Source of the DNA: Pseudomonas migulae
GTDB taxonomy: Bacteria > Pseudomonadota > Gammaproteobacteria > Pseudomonadales > Pseudomonadaceae
Assembly: GCF_024169315.1 (NCBI RefSeq)
Contig: NZ_JALJWR010000001.1
Location: 2,315,501-2,379,500, forward strand
Length of the DNA stretch: 64,000 nt
Reading direction: 5' to 3'
Part shown: positions 45,049 to 60,225 of the stretch, one piece after another
Position numbering within the stretch: the stretch's first letter is position 1
Layout: each line of letters starts with the position of its first letter
Notes under the pieces: model-generated
Databases searched by the model: none
Told to the model about the DNA's origin: nothing
Seen by the model: the letters and a program-made list of their open reading frames with translations, nothing else
Translations under genes and position numbers: made by a program

Positions 45049-45125
45049 TGGTGCACTCGACAGGATTCGAACCTGTGACCGCTCGGTTCGTAGCCGAGTA
45101 CTCTATCCAGCTGAGCTACGAGTGC
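45049..45125 (-). tRNA. tRNA-Arg, anticodon ACG (copy 1)
   Basis: It has 77 bases with encoded CCA. Acceptor GCACTCG pairs with CGAGTGC; the anticodon loop is CTACGAA, giving ACG (edited to ICG by TadA). It is identical to the copy at 45197-45273. Confidence 0.98.
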
Positions 45126-45196
45126 ATTTGTGGTTTTATACCAGATCACAACTGGTTGAAGCCAAGTCATTCACATTACTGCAAACAACTCTTAAA

Positions 45197-45273
45197 TGGT
45201 GCACTCGACAGGATTCGAACCTGTGACCGCTCGGTTCGTAGCCGAGTACTCTATCCAGCTGAGCTACGAGTGC
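45197..45273 (-). tRNA. tRNA-Arg, anticodon ACG (copy 2)
   Basis: It has 77 bases, the same sequence as copy 1, offset by 148 bp in the same orientation. The two are probably processed from one transcript together with tRNA-Ser upstream at 45382-45472. Confidence 0.98.
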
Positions 45274-45381
45274 ATTTGTTGCCGCGCATTATAGGCCGTT
45301 TAATCTCTATGTAAAGCGCTTTTTTCTAGTAATTTCAACAACTTACCGAAGAAGCCAGATTACAACGTACTACGCAAATAA

Positions 45382-45472
45382 TGGCGGAGAACGGGGGATT
45401 CGAACCCCCGACACCCTTTTGAGGTGTACTCCCTTAGCAGGGGAGCGCCTTCGGCCACTCGGCCAGCTCTCC
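45382..45472 (-). tRNA. tRNA-Ser, anticodon GCT
   Basis: It has 91 bases with encoded CCA and the long variable arm of class II tRNAs. Acceptor GGAGAGC pairs with GTTCTCC, and the anticodon loop is CTGCTAA. It decodes AGC and AGU. The gene lies directly downstream of rsmA, as in P. aeruginosa. Confidence 0.97.
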
Positions 45473-45534
45473 GCAACACGGGGCGTATATTAACCAGCTT
45501 CTTCCCCGTTTGCAAACATAAAAAACGATAAAAA

Positions 45535-45723
45535 TTAATGGCTTGGTTCTTCGTCCTTCTCTTTCTTTATACGCAGGTAAATTTCCTCACGGTGGACCGC
45601 AACCTCTTTCGGGGCGTTGACACCGATACGCACTTGATTTCCTTTGACGCCGAGCACGGTCACGGTGATTTCGCCATCACCAATAATCAGGCTTTCTGCG
45701 CACCGACGAGTCAGAATCAGCAT
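45535..45723 (-). CDS. rsmA: Carbon storage/secondary metabolism regulator RsmA (CsrA)
   Basis: The protein has 62 residues. [35 protein letters not shown] and the short lysine-rich end are CsrA/RsmA. The dimer binds GGA motifs in mRNA leaders, blocking translation, and is titrated by RsmY/RsmZ RNAs under GacA control. Start 45723 has GGAGAAAGG upstream; an in-frame start six codons earlier is unlikely. The order alaS-lysC-rsmA-tRNA-Ser is conserved in Pseudomonas. Confidence 0.97.
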   Translation of the reverse strand: MLILTRRCAESLIIGDGEITVTVLGVKGNQVRIGVNAPKEVAVHREEIYLRIKKEKDEEPSH

Positions 45724-45863
45724 ACCTTTCTCCTCACGCATTTCATTTCAGGGACAACAGTCTGCAAAAAAAAGGCACTCGACCTACAACCTGAGCGGTC
45801 GCAGCCCTACATGCCTGAGTATTGACCAGCGCGAGCAAAAGAACAGCCTCGGGTCGCGCCATT

Positions 45864-45900
45864 CAAAAAAACAAAGGGCGCGGTCAGACCGCGCCCTTTG
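45864..45900 (-). terminator. Terminator of lysC
   Basis: AAAGGGCGCGGT and ACCGCGCCCTTT pair around three bases; on the minus strand a T run follows. It separates lysC from rsmA. Confidence 0.93.
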
Positions 45901-45909
45901 GCAAACGCA

Positions 45910-46404
45910 TCACTCGCCCTGGCGGGCCGGTGCGTCCAGTTCGAAAGCCGTGTGCAGTGCGCGCACAGCCAGTTCCAGGTACTTCTCTTCGATCACCACG
46001 GAAACCTTGATTTCCGAGGTCGAGATCATCTGGATGTTGATGCTTTCTTTCGCAAGGGATTCGAACATGCGGCTGGCCACGCCTGCGTGGGAACGCATGC
46101 CGACGCCGACGATCGAGACCTTGGCGATCTTGATGTCGCCAACCACTTCACGGGCACCGATCTCGCGAGCGGTGTTTTCCAGCACGGTTTGCGCGGCCTG
46201 GAAGTCATTGCGGTGCACGGTGAAGGTGAAGTCGGTGGTGTTATCGTGCGCAACGTTCTGCACGATCATGTCGACTTCGATGTTCGCGGCGCTGATCGGG
46301 CCGAGAATCTTGAAGGCAACGCCCGGGATGTCTGGCACGCCACGGATGGTCAGCTTGGCTTCATCGCGGTTGAAAGCGATACCGGAAATGATCGGCTGTT
46401 CCAT
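45910..46404 (-). CDS. Probable internally started aspartate kinase beta subunit
   Basis: In the same frame as lysC, ATG at 46404 (codon 250) is preceded by GAAGAGGAAACC, a stronger ribosome site than that of most genes here. The product would be 164 residues, consisting only of the two ACT regulatory domains. Aspartate kinases with this alpha2-beta2 arrangement are known from Corynebacterium and Bacillus, where the beta start falls at about the same residue. In this strain it is inferred from the sequence. Confidence 0.6.
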   Translation of the reverse strand: MEQPIISGIAFNRDEAKLTIRGVPDIPGVAFKILGPISAANIEVDMIVQNVAHDNTTDFTFTVHRNDFQAAQTVLENTAREIGAREVVGDIKIAKVSIVGVGMRSHAGVASRMFESLAKESINIQMISTSEIKVSVVIEEKYLELAVRALHTAFELDAPARQGE

Positions 46405-47151
46405 GGTTTCCTCTTCATCAATAGTAATGAGGGTGCCCGGACCCTCCTTGAAGCTGTGCAGTACGCGCAGCGGAACGTTGTACTTGCCGGCGAACTCGAC
46501 CGCACGGATCTGCAACACCTTGGAACCGAGGCTGGCCATTTCCAGCATCTCTTCGAAGGTGATCTTGTCCAGGCGCTGGGCCACGGACACCACACGCGGG
46601 TCGGTGGTATAGACGCCGTCGACGTCGGTGTAGATCTGGCATTCGTCAGCCTTCAGGGCTGCCGCCAGCGCCACGCCGGTGGTGTCGGAACCGCCACGAC
46701 CGAGGGTGGTGATGTTGCCGTGCTCGTCGACGCCCTGGAAACCGGCGACAACCACCACGCGACCTGCTTTCAGATCACCGCGAATCTTCTGGTCATCAAT
46801 CTGCAAGATACGCGCTTTATTGTGCGCACTGTCCGTCAGAATCCGCACCTGGTTGCCGGTGTAGGACACCGCTGGCACGCCGCGCTTGATCAGCGCCATG
46901 GCCAACAGGGCAATCGTCACCTGCTCACCGGTGGAAACGATCACGTCCAGCTCACGTGGAACCGGCTGGCCGTCGCCACTGATTTGCTTGGCCAGATCGA
47001 TCAGACGGTTGGTTTCGCCGCTCATTGCAGACAGCACAACCACCAGGTCATCGCCGGCATCGCGGAATTTCTTAACCTTGTCGGCGACCTGCTCGATTCT
47101 CTCGACAGTGCCGACCGAGGTGCCTCCAAATTTCTGTACGATCAAAGCCAT
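45910..47151 (-). CDS. lysC: Aspartate kinase LysC
   Basis: The protein has 413 residues. The amino acid kinase domain (about 1-245) starts LIVQKFGGTSVG and includes GRGGSDTTGVALAAAL. Two C-terminal ACT domains follow. It makes aspartyl phosphate, the first step to lysine, threonine and methionine, and is expected to be inhibited by lysine plus threonine. Codon 250 is an ATG with AGAGG six bases before it, a likely start for a separate beta subunit. The true start at 47151 gives the canonical N-terminus. Confidence 0.95.
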   Translation of the reverse strand: MALIVQKFGGTSVGTVERIEQVADKVKKFRDAGDDLVVVLSAMSGETNRLIDLAKQISGDGQPVPRELDVIVSTGEQVTIALLAMALIKRGVPAVSYTGNQVRILTDSAHNKARILQIDDQKIRGDLKAGRVVVVAGFQGVDEHGNITTLGRGGSDTTGVALAAALKADECQIYTDVDGVYTTDPRVVSVAQRLDKITFEEMLEMASLGSKVLQIRAVEFAGKYNVPLRVLHSFKEGPGTLITIDEEETMEQPIISGIAFNRDEAKLTIRGVPDIPGVAFKILGPISAANIEVDMIVQNVAHDNTTDFTFTVHRNDFQAAQTVLENTAREIGAREVVGDIKIAKVSIVGVGMRSHAGVASRMFESLAKESINIQMISTSEIKVSVVIEEKYLELAVRALHTAFELDAPARQGE

Positions 47152-47242
47152 TTCAAAGCCGCCTCTGCCCATGAAGGGCGCCCAAATAATCACTCAAACA
47201 GCGTTCCGGCCCGCCACTGGACAGCGGGCCGGAGACACTGCC

Positions 47243-49867
<2,625 letters not shown>

Positions 49868-50013
49868 TAGGTTCTTCCACGGAGGCTGCGGCCAAAGGCC
49901 TGTGCGAAACGTCAACAGACGAAGCGACGGCAAAGGGCCGCATTATATCGGCCCAGCGCGCGGGGTACAGCGTGTTTATACGATAGAAACGGTCAATTGG
50001 ACGGCTAACGCGG

Positions 50014-51018
50014 TCAGTTGCGCGAAAACTCGACGAATGTCGCGATGACTTGCTCGATTTGCGCGCGGCTGACGTCCATGTGCGTGACCATTCTAAGGCG
50101 ACTGGCCGCGCTCAGCTTGATCCCGCGCTCGGCGGCAAAGGCTTTGATCGCCTCGGCCTTATCGCCCATTTGCACATAAACCATGTTGGTCTGCACCGGC
50201 TCGACGCTGTAACCGGCGTTGCGTAACCCTTCGGCCAAAAACTGTGCATTGGCGTGGTCGTCGGCCAGACGGTGAATGTTTTTATCCAGGGCGTACAAAC
50301 CTGCCGCCGCCAGAATACCGGCCTGACGCATGCCACCGCCGACCATCTTGCGCAGGCGCCGCGCCTTGCCGATCAGTTCCACCGAGCCGCACAGCACCGA
50401 ACCGACCGGTGCGCCCAGGCCTTTGGACAGGCAGACCGAGACCGAATCGAAATACTGGGTGATTTCACGGGCATCGACCCCCAGTTTGACGGCGGCGTTA
50501 TACAGGCGAGCGCCATCCAGGTGCAGGGCCAGACCGTGTTCACGGGTGAAGCTGTGGGCTCGGGCCAGGTATTCCAGCGGCAAAACCTTGCCCTGCATGG
50601 TGTTTTCCAGCGCCAGCAAGCGGGTGCGAGCGAAATGGAAGTCGTCCGGCTTGATCGCTGCAGCGACCTGTTCCAGATCCAGAGAGCCATCGGCCTGCAC
50701 TTCCAGCGGCTGAGGCTGGATCGATCCGAGCACCGCCGCACCGCCACCTTCGTACTTATAGGTGTGGGCCTGCTGGCCGACGATGTACTCGTCACCGCGT
50801 TCGCAGTGGGCCATCAGGCCCAGCAGATTGCTCATGGTGCCTGTCGGGACGAACAACGCAGCGGCAAAACCCAGTCGTTGTGCCAGCACTTCCTCCAGAC
50901 GATTGACCGTCGGATCTTCGCCGTAGACGTCGTCACCGGTGGCCGCGTTGGCCATCGCGTGGAGCATCCCTGAGGTCGGTTGGGTGACGGTGTCGCTGCG
51001 AAGATCGATAACGCTCAT
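50014..51018 (-). CDS. ltaE: Low-specificity L-threonine aldolase
   Basis: The protein has 334 residues. This PLP fold-type I enzyme begins [16 protein letters not shown], with [15 protein letters not shown] and the PLP lysine in [16 protein letters not shown]. It cleaves threonine, allo-threonine and phenylserine-type beta-hydroxy amino acids to glycine and an aldehyde. The gene stands alone, with alaS downstream on the same strand and a divergent FMN riboswitch upstream. Confidence 0.93.
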   Translation of the reverse strand: MSVIDLRSDTVTQPTSGMLHAMANAATGDDVYGEDPTVNRLEEVLAQRLGFAAALFVPTGTMSNLLGLMAHCERGDEYIVGQQAHTYKYEGGGAAVLGSIQPQPLEVQADGSLDLEQVAAAIKPDDFHFARTRLLALENTMQGKVLPLEYLARAHSFTREHGLALHLDGARLYNAAVKLGVDAREITQYFDSVSVCLSKGLGAPVGSVLCGSVELIGKARRLRKMVGGGMRQAGILAAAGLYALDKNIHRLADDHANAQFLAEGLRNAGYSVEPVQTNMVYVQMGDKAEAIKAFAAERGIKLSAASRLRMVTHMDVSRAQIEQVIATFVEFSRN

Positions 51019-51219
51019 GAATCTGGCCTCGGTAAGCAGGGGAAAATCCCTTTCAGGTAGGAGTTACTGCGGTCATCCCGACAAATAATCAACCCTTGGG
51101 CAGGAAAAGCCTGCCTGATCCGACGAAAAAGTCGATAGCAATCATCAGATAGCAGCAATGCACAGGTGAGAAATATGTGTTAAAAACGCTGCGCCGCCAA
51201 ACATTCTGGCGGCAAAACG

Positions 51220-51381
51220 TTCTCAGGGCGGGGTGCAACTCCCCACCGGCGGTAATTGCGCGCAATGCGCATAGCCCGCGAGCGCTTGGCGACAGTACGG
51301 CTTCGGCGGTGACTGGCGACAAGGTCAGCAGACCCGGTGTGATCCCGGGGCCGACGGTCATAGTCCGGATGAAGAGAGAAC
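51220..51381 (+). promoter_or_regulatory. FMN riboswitch (RFN element)
   Basis: Conserved blocks are present in order: GTTCTCAGGGCGGGGTGCAA, CTCCCCACCGGCGGTAA, GCCCGCGAGCG, GACCCGGTGTGATCCCGGGG, GCCGACGGTCATAGTCCGGA and GAGAGAAC. The outer helix pairs GTTCTC with GAGAAC. It lies 107 bases before ribH and should turn it off when FMN is plentiful. Confidence 0.97.
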
Positions 51382-51487
51382 GGGATTGGCGCCAAAGGGC
51401 CGTCCGCGGGCATTCGTGCGAGCGTGCGTACCCTTAAATCCCATTCGATTCATATGCCCTGTTTTTTACATAAACAGGAGTCAGAAC

Positions 51488-52000
51488 ATGCAACCCACTG
51501 CAATCGACAGCAAAAGCAAAAACCATCAGGGCGAGCGCGTTGCGTTCATCCAGGCCTGCTGGCACAAGGAAATCGTCGACCAGAGCCGTAAAGGCTTCGT
51601 CGCTGAAATGATTGCCCAGGGTTATCAGGAATCGGACATCGACTTCTTCGAAGTCGGCGGCGCCTTTGAAATGCCACTGCACGCCAAGTTGCTGGCCAAG
51701 ACCGGGCGTTATGCCGGTATCGTCGCGGCCGCCCTGGTGGTGGATGGCGGAATCTACCGTCATGAGTTCGTGGCCCAGTCAGTCGTCAGCGGCCTGATGC
51801 AGGTTCAACTGGAAACCGAAGTGCCGGTGTTCTCGGTTTCCCTGACCCCGCACCACTTCCATGCCGGTGAAGAACTACATCATAAGTTCTTCTTCGATCA
51901 CTTCGTGCACAAAGGCCAGGAAGCGGCGAAGACGTGTGCGGATACGCTGCACAAGATCCGCGCGTTGCGCCGCAGCGAGCCGCGTGCGGTAGCCGTCTAA
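51488..52000 (+). CDS. ribH: 6,7-Dimethyl-8-ribityllumazine synthase, type II (RibH2-like)
   Basis: The protein has 170 residues. Start 51488 has AGGAG upstream. FIQACWHKEIVDQSRKGF, FFEVGGAFEMPLHAKLLAKT and AALVVDGGIYRHEFVAQSV match lumazine synthase; the replacement in the last block (GGIYRHEFVA) and the histidine-rich TPHHFH are typical of the decameric type II enzymes such as Brucella RibH2. It joins a ribityl-pyrimidine with a four-carbon phosphate on the way to riboflavin. It stands apart from other rib genes but is controlled by its own FMN riboswitch. Confidence 0.93.
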   Translation: MQPTAIDSKSKNHQGERVAFIQACWHKEIVDQSRKGFVAEMIAQGYQESDIDFFEVGGAFEMPLHAKLLAKTGRYAGIVAAALVVDGGIYRHEFVAQSVVSGLMQVQLETEVPVFSVSLTPHHFHAGEELHHKFFFDHFVHKGQEAAKTCADTLHKIRALRRSEPRAVAV

Positions 52001-52010
52001 ACCCGAAACC

Positions 52011-52103
52011 CTGTGGGAGCGGGCTTGCCCGCGATAGCGGTGTGTCAGTCACCATCGTTATCGACTGACAGTCCGCTATCGCGGGCAAGCCCGCTCCCAC
52101 AAG
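52011..52103. repeat. REPIN between ribH and astE
   Basis: CTGTGGGAGCGGGCTTGCCC and GGGCAAGCCCGCTCCCACA are inverted around GCGGTGTGTCAGTCACC...GACTGACAGTCCGC. Its flanking genes converge. Confidence 0.93.
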
Positions 52104-52128
52104 TATTTATGTCGGATTTGAGTCCAGG

Positions 52129-53139
52129 TCAGCCGAGGTTTTCGTCGGTGGTCGGCACGATCAGGATGCCGGCGCGCAGGCCGTTTTTCACCTTGGGGTT
52201 CGGGAAGATGATCCGGGCGCCCTCCTCCTCGATGATCCAGCGGGTCTGGGCGATGTCTTCGGCCAGCAGATAACCCACGTCCAGTTCCGAAAAGTTTTCG
52301 ATATCCGCCGGCAGGTTCAAGCGGAAATTGTCGCTGTGCTTGATGATTTCCCGCGCCACACTGAACAACTGCAAACCATCCAGCGATGCTTCGGTCATTT
52401 CCGGCTCGGTGCCTTCGATGATTTGTTTGAGGCGGGTTTCCAGCAATGAGACGTTAACGCCATCGTTCTGCCCGAACGGCCGCGCCTTGCCCAATTCCAG
52501 GGTGAAAGACTCGGCACCGAGCTTGTCGTAGGTGTAGGAACTGAAAACGATGGACGGCTTGTTTTGCAGCAGCACCGCTTCCATGCCGGCGGCACGCAAG
52601 CGAGCCAATTCCACACGTGAATGCTGGCGATCTTCTTTCCACGGATACAAGGCAAACTGCTCGATCTTCGAGCCCCGAATCGCGGTGTGCAGGTCGTAGT
52701 GCAGACGTTCACGATCCGGCAGGCTGAAAAAGCTCGCCGCCAACCGCTCCAGCTCACAGGCGCGCAGGGCTTCGGATCCGCTGGTTTGTTCGTGACGGCC
52801 GTTGAACAGCCGGTTGACGTCCTGCTCGATGAAACGCTCGCCCTTGCGAATCGCTTCCGGGTTACCGAACAGGAACAGAATGCGTGCGCGCGGCTTCAAG
52901 TCGCCGCGGGCGATGTCATGCAACAGGCGATCAAGCAACTCGATCGGCGCTGTTTCGTTGCCATGGATCCCGGCTGACAGCAGCAGGTCCAGGCCATTGT
53001 CACGAGCTTCAGGTGGCCGGACTTCCAGCGCACCTTCGCTCAACCAGCGCATCCGCACGCCTTCGACAGTCAGTTGAGTCTTCTCCGCCGGTTCGCGGCC
53101 GGCGAGGGTCAGTTCAAGCAGTTTGCCGAGGGCGAGCAT
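52129..53139 (-). CDS. astE: Succinylglutamate desuccinylase AstE
   Basis: The protein has 336 residues. Zinc ligands lie in [13 protein letters not shown] (H and E) and in the [11 protein letters not shown] segment (H). The catalytic glutamate is within [12 protein letters not shown]. It releases glutamate and succinate from N-succinylglutamate, the last step of the arginine succinyltransferase pathway. It is the last gene of the operon and is also called aruE. Confidence 0.95.
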   Translation of the reverse strand: MLALGKLLELTLAGREPAEKTQLTVEGVRMRWLSEGALEVRPPEARDNGLDLLLSAGIHGNETAPIELLDRLLHDIARGDLKPRARILFLFGNPEAIRKGERFIEQDVNRLFNGRHEQTSGSEALRACELERLAASFFSLPDRERLHYDLHTAIRGSKIEQFALYPWKEDRQHSRVELARLRAAGMEAVLLQNKPSIVFSSYTYDKLGAESFTLELGKARPFGQNDGVNVSLLETRLKQIIEGTEPEMTEASLDGLQLFSVAREIIKHSDNFRLNLPADIENFSELDVGYLLAEDIAQTRWIIEEEGARIIFPNPKVKNGLRAGILIVPTTDENLG

Positions 53140-53151
53140 AGAGCGGTTTCC

Positions 53152-53439
53152 TTAGTGGTCGTGTGCGCAATCCGGGCCGTGCACGTGGTCTTCGTCACCG
53201 ACTTCAGCCGGTTCCATTTCCAGTTGCAGACTTACCAGATTAGTCGCCAATGGGCGCAGCAGCAGGTTTGCGTATTCAGCGTCACCTTCTTCGACGTCCA
53301 CGCCGATCAGCAGTTGGCCACGGCCATCCTGCTGAATCCACAGCTCTTTGCCTTGCCACAGGACCGCGACGCGGGTGCAGGAGGTTTCCAGTTGCGTGCC
53401 GTCGGTGTCTTCAAGGATCAGCTGCAGGGTATCGCTCAT
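53152..53439 (-). CDS. Small protein of the aru operon with a His/Cys-rich tail
   Basis: The protein has 95 residues. The start at 53439 gives MSDTLQLILEDTDGTQLET. The body is beta-rich (TRVAVLWQGKELWIQQDGRGQLLIGVD) and acidic, and the C-terminus GDEDHVHGPDCAHDH is a metal-binding-like tail of four histidines and one cysteine. It lies between astB and astE, 12 bp before astE. A protein of this type follows astB in other pseudomonads, with no known function. A role in metal supply to zinc enzyme AstE is only a guess. Confidence 0.8.
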   Translation of the reverse strand: MSDTLQLILEDTDGTQLETSCTRVAVLWQGKELWIQQDGRGQLLIGVDVEEGDAEYANLLLRPLATNLVSLQLEMEPAEVGDEDHVHGPDCAHDH

Positions 53440-53459
53440 GTGTTTTACGCTCTCGACGT

Positions 53460-54806
53460 TCAATTGATCTGGAATGGATAAACCGCGCCCAGTTTAAGGA
53501 TTTGCGTCAGTTCATCCAGTGCCGTCCGGCACTCAAGCAGCAATTGCGGGTCCGCTAGATCGTTTTCGGTCATGCGGTCGCGGTAGTGCTTGTCGACCCA
53601 TTCGGTCAACGTGCCGTACAACGGTGCCGTCATGATAACCCCTGGGTTGACGGCCGCCAGTTCGGTTTCATTCAGTGCGACGCGCAAGCGCAGGCACGCC
53701 GGGCCACCGCCGTTCTGCATGCTTTGCTTGAGGTCGAAGACTTTGACTTCGCGGATCAGGCCGCCAGAGCTGGTCAACCCTTGCAGGTATTGCCAGACGC
53801 GCTCGTTGCCACGGCATTCTTCCGGCACGATCAACAGCATCGAGCCGTCAGGACGCGACAGCAGCTGGCTGTTGAACAGGTAGGAACGCACCGCATCTTC
53901 CACGGTGACCGCCGAGCGCGGCACGCAGATCGACTGGAAATTCCCGCCGACCTTGGCCAGTTTGCCTTGCAGCTCGGCGAGCATCTGTTCGGTGTCGAGG
54001 AACGCATCCTCGTGATAGAACAGCACTTCGCCATTACCCACCGCGATCACGTCGTTGTGGAACACGCCCTGATCGATCACCGAAGGGTTCTGCTGGGCGT
54101 AGACCACGCCGTCGTCGCTCAAGCCGTGCAGACGGGCAACGGCTTGCGAGGCTTCGAGCGTCTGGCGCGCCGGGTACTTCTGCGGCGCTGGATAGCGGGT
54201 GTCGAACGCGCTGCGACCGAACACGAAGAACTCGACGCCGGCTTCACCGTATTCACGGCAGAAACGGGTGTGGTTGGCCGCGCCTTCGTCACCGAACTGC
54301 GCCACCGCCGGCAACGCGGCGTGGTGAGCGAAGTGCTTCTGGTCAGCGAACATTGCGCCCAGCACGCGGCTGGTGGTCGGGTGCTCGATGCTCCGGTGGT
54401 ATTTGCAGTTGAGGTTGGCGGCGGTGAAATGCACGCGACCGTCGGCGGTGTCGGCACTCGGGCTGACCGTGGCGGCATTGGCCACCCACATGCTCGAGGC
54501 CGAGCAACTGGCGACCAGCAGCGGCATGGCTTCCTTGGCGGCTCGCTCGATCACTTGCGCGTCGGTGCCGCTGAAGCCCAGTCGGCGCAAAGCCGCGACG
54601 TCAGGGCGCTCTTGTGGCGCCAGCACGCCTTGCTGAAAGCCCATTTCCATCAGCGATTTCATTTTCGCCAGGCCTTGCAGCGCGGCTTCCTTCGGGTTCG
54701 AAGACTGCTGGCTGTTGCTCTGGGACGCGACGTTGCCGTAGGACAGGCCGCCGTAGTTATGGGTCGGCCCCACTAGACCGTCAAAATTGACTTCATAGGA
54801 TTTCAT
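53460..54806 (-). CDS. astB: N-succinylarginine dihydrolase AstB
   Basis: The protein has 448 residues. The start at 54806 yields [22 protein letters not shown], the family signature. The catalytic cysteine lies in [12 protein letters not shown], and histidines in KYHRSIEHP and [10 protein letters not shown]. It hydrolyses succinylarginine to succinylornithine, two ammonia and carbon dioxide. It lies downstream of astD with a REPIN between, and just ahead of the small His-rich gene. Confidence 0.95.
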   Translation of the reverse strand: MKSYEVNFDGLVGPTHNYGGLSYGNVASQSNSQQSSNPKEAALQGLAKMKSLMEMGFQQGVLAPQERPDVAALRRLGFSGTDAQVIERAAKEAMPLLVASCSASSMWVANAATVSPSADTADGRVHFTAANLNCKYHRSIEHPTTSRVLGAMFADQKHFAHHAALPAVAQFGDEGAANHTRFCREYGEAGVEFFVFGRSAFDTRYPAPQKYPARQTLEASQAVARLHGLSDDGVVYAQQNPSVIDQGVFHNDVIAVGNGEVLFYHEDAFLDTEQMLAELQGKLAKVGGNFQSICVPRSAVTVEDAVRSYLFNSQLLSRPDGSMLLIVPEECRGNERVWQYLQGLTSSGGLIREVKVFDLKQSMQNGGGPACLRLRVALNETELAAVNPGVIMTAPLYGTLTEWVDKHYRDRMTENDLADPQLLLECRTALDELTQILKLGAVYPFQIN

Positions 54807-54873
54807 CAGCGAGGCTCCACGAGAATCTGTTGTTATAGGCATCTGGTAACTATTCAGTAAGACCGAGGCGCGG

Positions 54874-54940
54874 CCTTCGCGAGCAAGCCCGCTCCCACAT
54901 TGGAATGCATTTCCCTGTGGGAGCGGGCGTGCTCGCGAAT
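54874..54940. repeat. Short REPIN between astD and astB
   Basis: TCGCGAGCAAGCCCGCTCCC and its inverted partner GGGAGCGGGCGTGCTCGCGA enclose a 26-bp spacer. It is inside the aru operon. Confidence 0.92.
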
Positions 54941-54945
54941 GGGCG

Positions 54946-57437
<2,492 letters not shown>

Positions 57438-57496
57438 GCTATCTCCTCAAACGGGCCGCCAACGCCACCCGCGAAACTTCGCTGCTTTCTAGACAA

Positions 57497-58516
57497 TCAA
57501 ACCGCTACAAGGCGCACGCTGGCACCTTCACCGACGCCCAGGGCTTCGGCTGCTTCCAGGTCCAGGGTCACGGGTTTGCCCGGCGCGTAATCGAGCTCGA
57601 GCAATACCGCGCGGTAATCCTGCAACTGGGCATTGGCGACCAGGTACTGACGACCGGCGCCTTTGACCGACTCACCGATTTTCACCGGAACCACACGGCT
57701 CTGGGCGATCGAACGGATCCCCGAAACACGTGCATGCAGGGTCGGGCCGCCGTCGAAAATGTCGATGTAGTGATCGGTCTCGAAGCCTTCGCGCATCAGG
57801 ATGTCGAAGGTGATCTGCGCCCGTGGATGCACCTGGCCCATCGCTTCTTGCGCGGAGTCCGGCAGCAGCGGCACGTAGATCGGGTAATGCGGCATCAGCT
57901 CGGCGAGGAAGGTCCGGCTCTTCAGACCGCACAGACGCTCGGCTTCAGCGTAGTTGAGGTCGAAGAAGTTGCGGCCGATGGCATCCCAGAACGGCGAGTC
58001 GCCGTTTTCGTCGCTGTAACCGACGATCTCGGTCACCACGGAATCGGCAAAGCGCTCCGGGTGGCTGGCGACGAACAGCAAGCGACCACGGGAGTTGAGT
58101 TCGGCCCAAGGCGAACCCACCAGCTCGCGCTGCACGTAGAAACTGGTCAGCAAGCTGTTGCCGGTCAGGTCGTGGCACTGGGAGAGCACGTGGATCTTGT
58201 TGTGAATCTTCAGCTCGCGGGAAGCGTGGACGAAGGTTTCATTGCGGAAGCTGTAGAACGGCTCCGAATAACCGGCCGACGCCACGATGGCCGAACAGCC
58301 CACCAGTTTGCCGGTGGCGGAGTCTTCGAGGACGAAGAAATAGCTCTCTTCACCGTTGAAGCTGACTTCGGCGGAGAACGACGCTTCGCTCGCGGCGATC
58401 TTGTCGCTCAGGCGTTCAACGTCATCCGGCAAGGAAGTGACACCAATCGGGCTGTCCGCAGCCAGACGCTGTACCTCGCCCAGATCAGCCATTTGCGCGG
58501 GGCGCATCACCAGCAT
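57497..58516 (-). CDS. aruF: Arginine/ornithine succinyltransferase alpha subunit AruF
   Basis: The protein has 339 residues, paralogous to AruG (MVMRPAQMADLGEVQRLA-type start, PIGVTSLP, SPFWDAIGRNFFDL, YIDIFDGGPTLHA). It is the subunit that prefers arginine or ornithine within the AruFG complex. It follows aruC after a 200-bp spacer with a REPIN. The start is at the first ATG, preceded by AAAGGAGTGACACC. Confidence 0.95.
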   Translation of the reverse strand: MLVMRPAQMADLGEVQRLAADSPIGVTSLPDDVERLSDKIAASEASFSAEVSFNGEESYFFVLEDSATGKLVGCSAIVASAGYSEPFYSFRNETFVHASRELKIHNKIHVLSQCHDLTGNSLLTSFYVQRELVGSPWAELNSRGRLLFVASHPERFADSVVTEIVGYSDENGDSPFWDAIGRNFFDLNYAEAERLCGLKSRTFLAELMPHYPIYVPLLPDSAQEAMGQVHPRAQITFDILMREGFETDHYIDIFDGGPTLHARVSGIRSIAQSRVVPVKIGESVKGAGRQYLVANAQLQDYRAVLLELDYAPGKPVTLDLEAAEALGVGEGASVRLVAV

Positions 58517-58562
58517 GGTGTCACTCCTTTCTCATACTCTTTGAGGAAAATAGCCGGGCTCT

Positions 58563-58655
58563 TGTAGGAGCGAGGCTTGCCCGCGAAGGCGGCGTGTCAG
58601 CCGATGATGATGGTGGCTGACACGCCGCCTTCGCGGGCAAGCCTCGCTCCTACAG
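58563..58655. repeat. REPIN between aruC and aruF
   Basis: TGTAGGAGCGAGGCTTGCCC and GGGCAAGCCTCGCTCCTACA are exact inverted arms; the inner GGCGGCGTGTCAGCC/GGCTGACACGCCGCC arms extend the stem with a spacer of about 12 bases. It is the most symmetric REPIN in the window and interrupts the aru operon. Confidence 0.94.
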
Positions 58656-58718
58656 AAGAGCGGGTCCGGCATAAAAATTTGGATCGACGCCTGAAAATGT
58701 CAGGCGTCGAAGGGTCTA

Positions 58719-60225
<1,507 letters not shown>

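Noticed and set aside
45049..45273. Repeated sequence mistaken for a mobile repeat
   Set aside because: The two copies are identical tRNA-Arg(ACG) genes with full cloverleaf and CCA.
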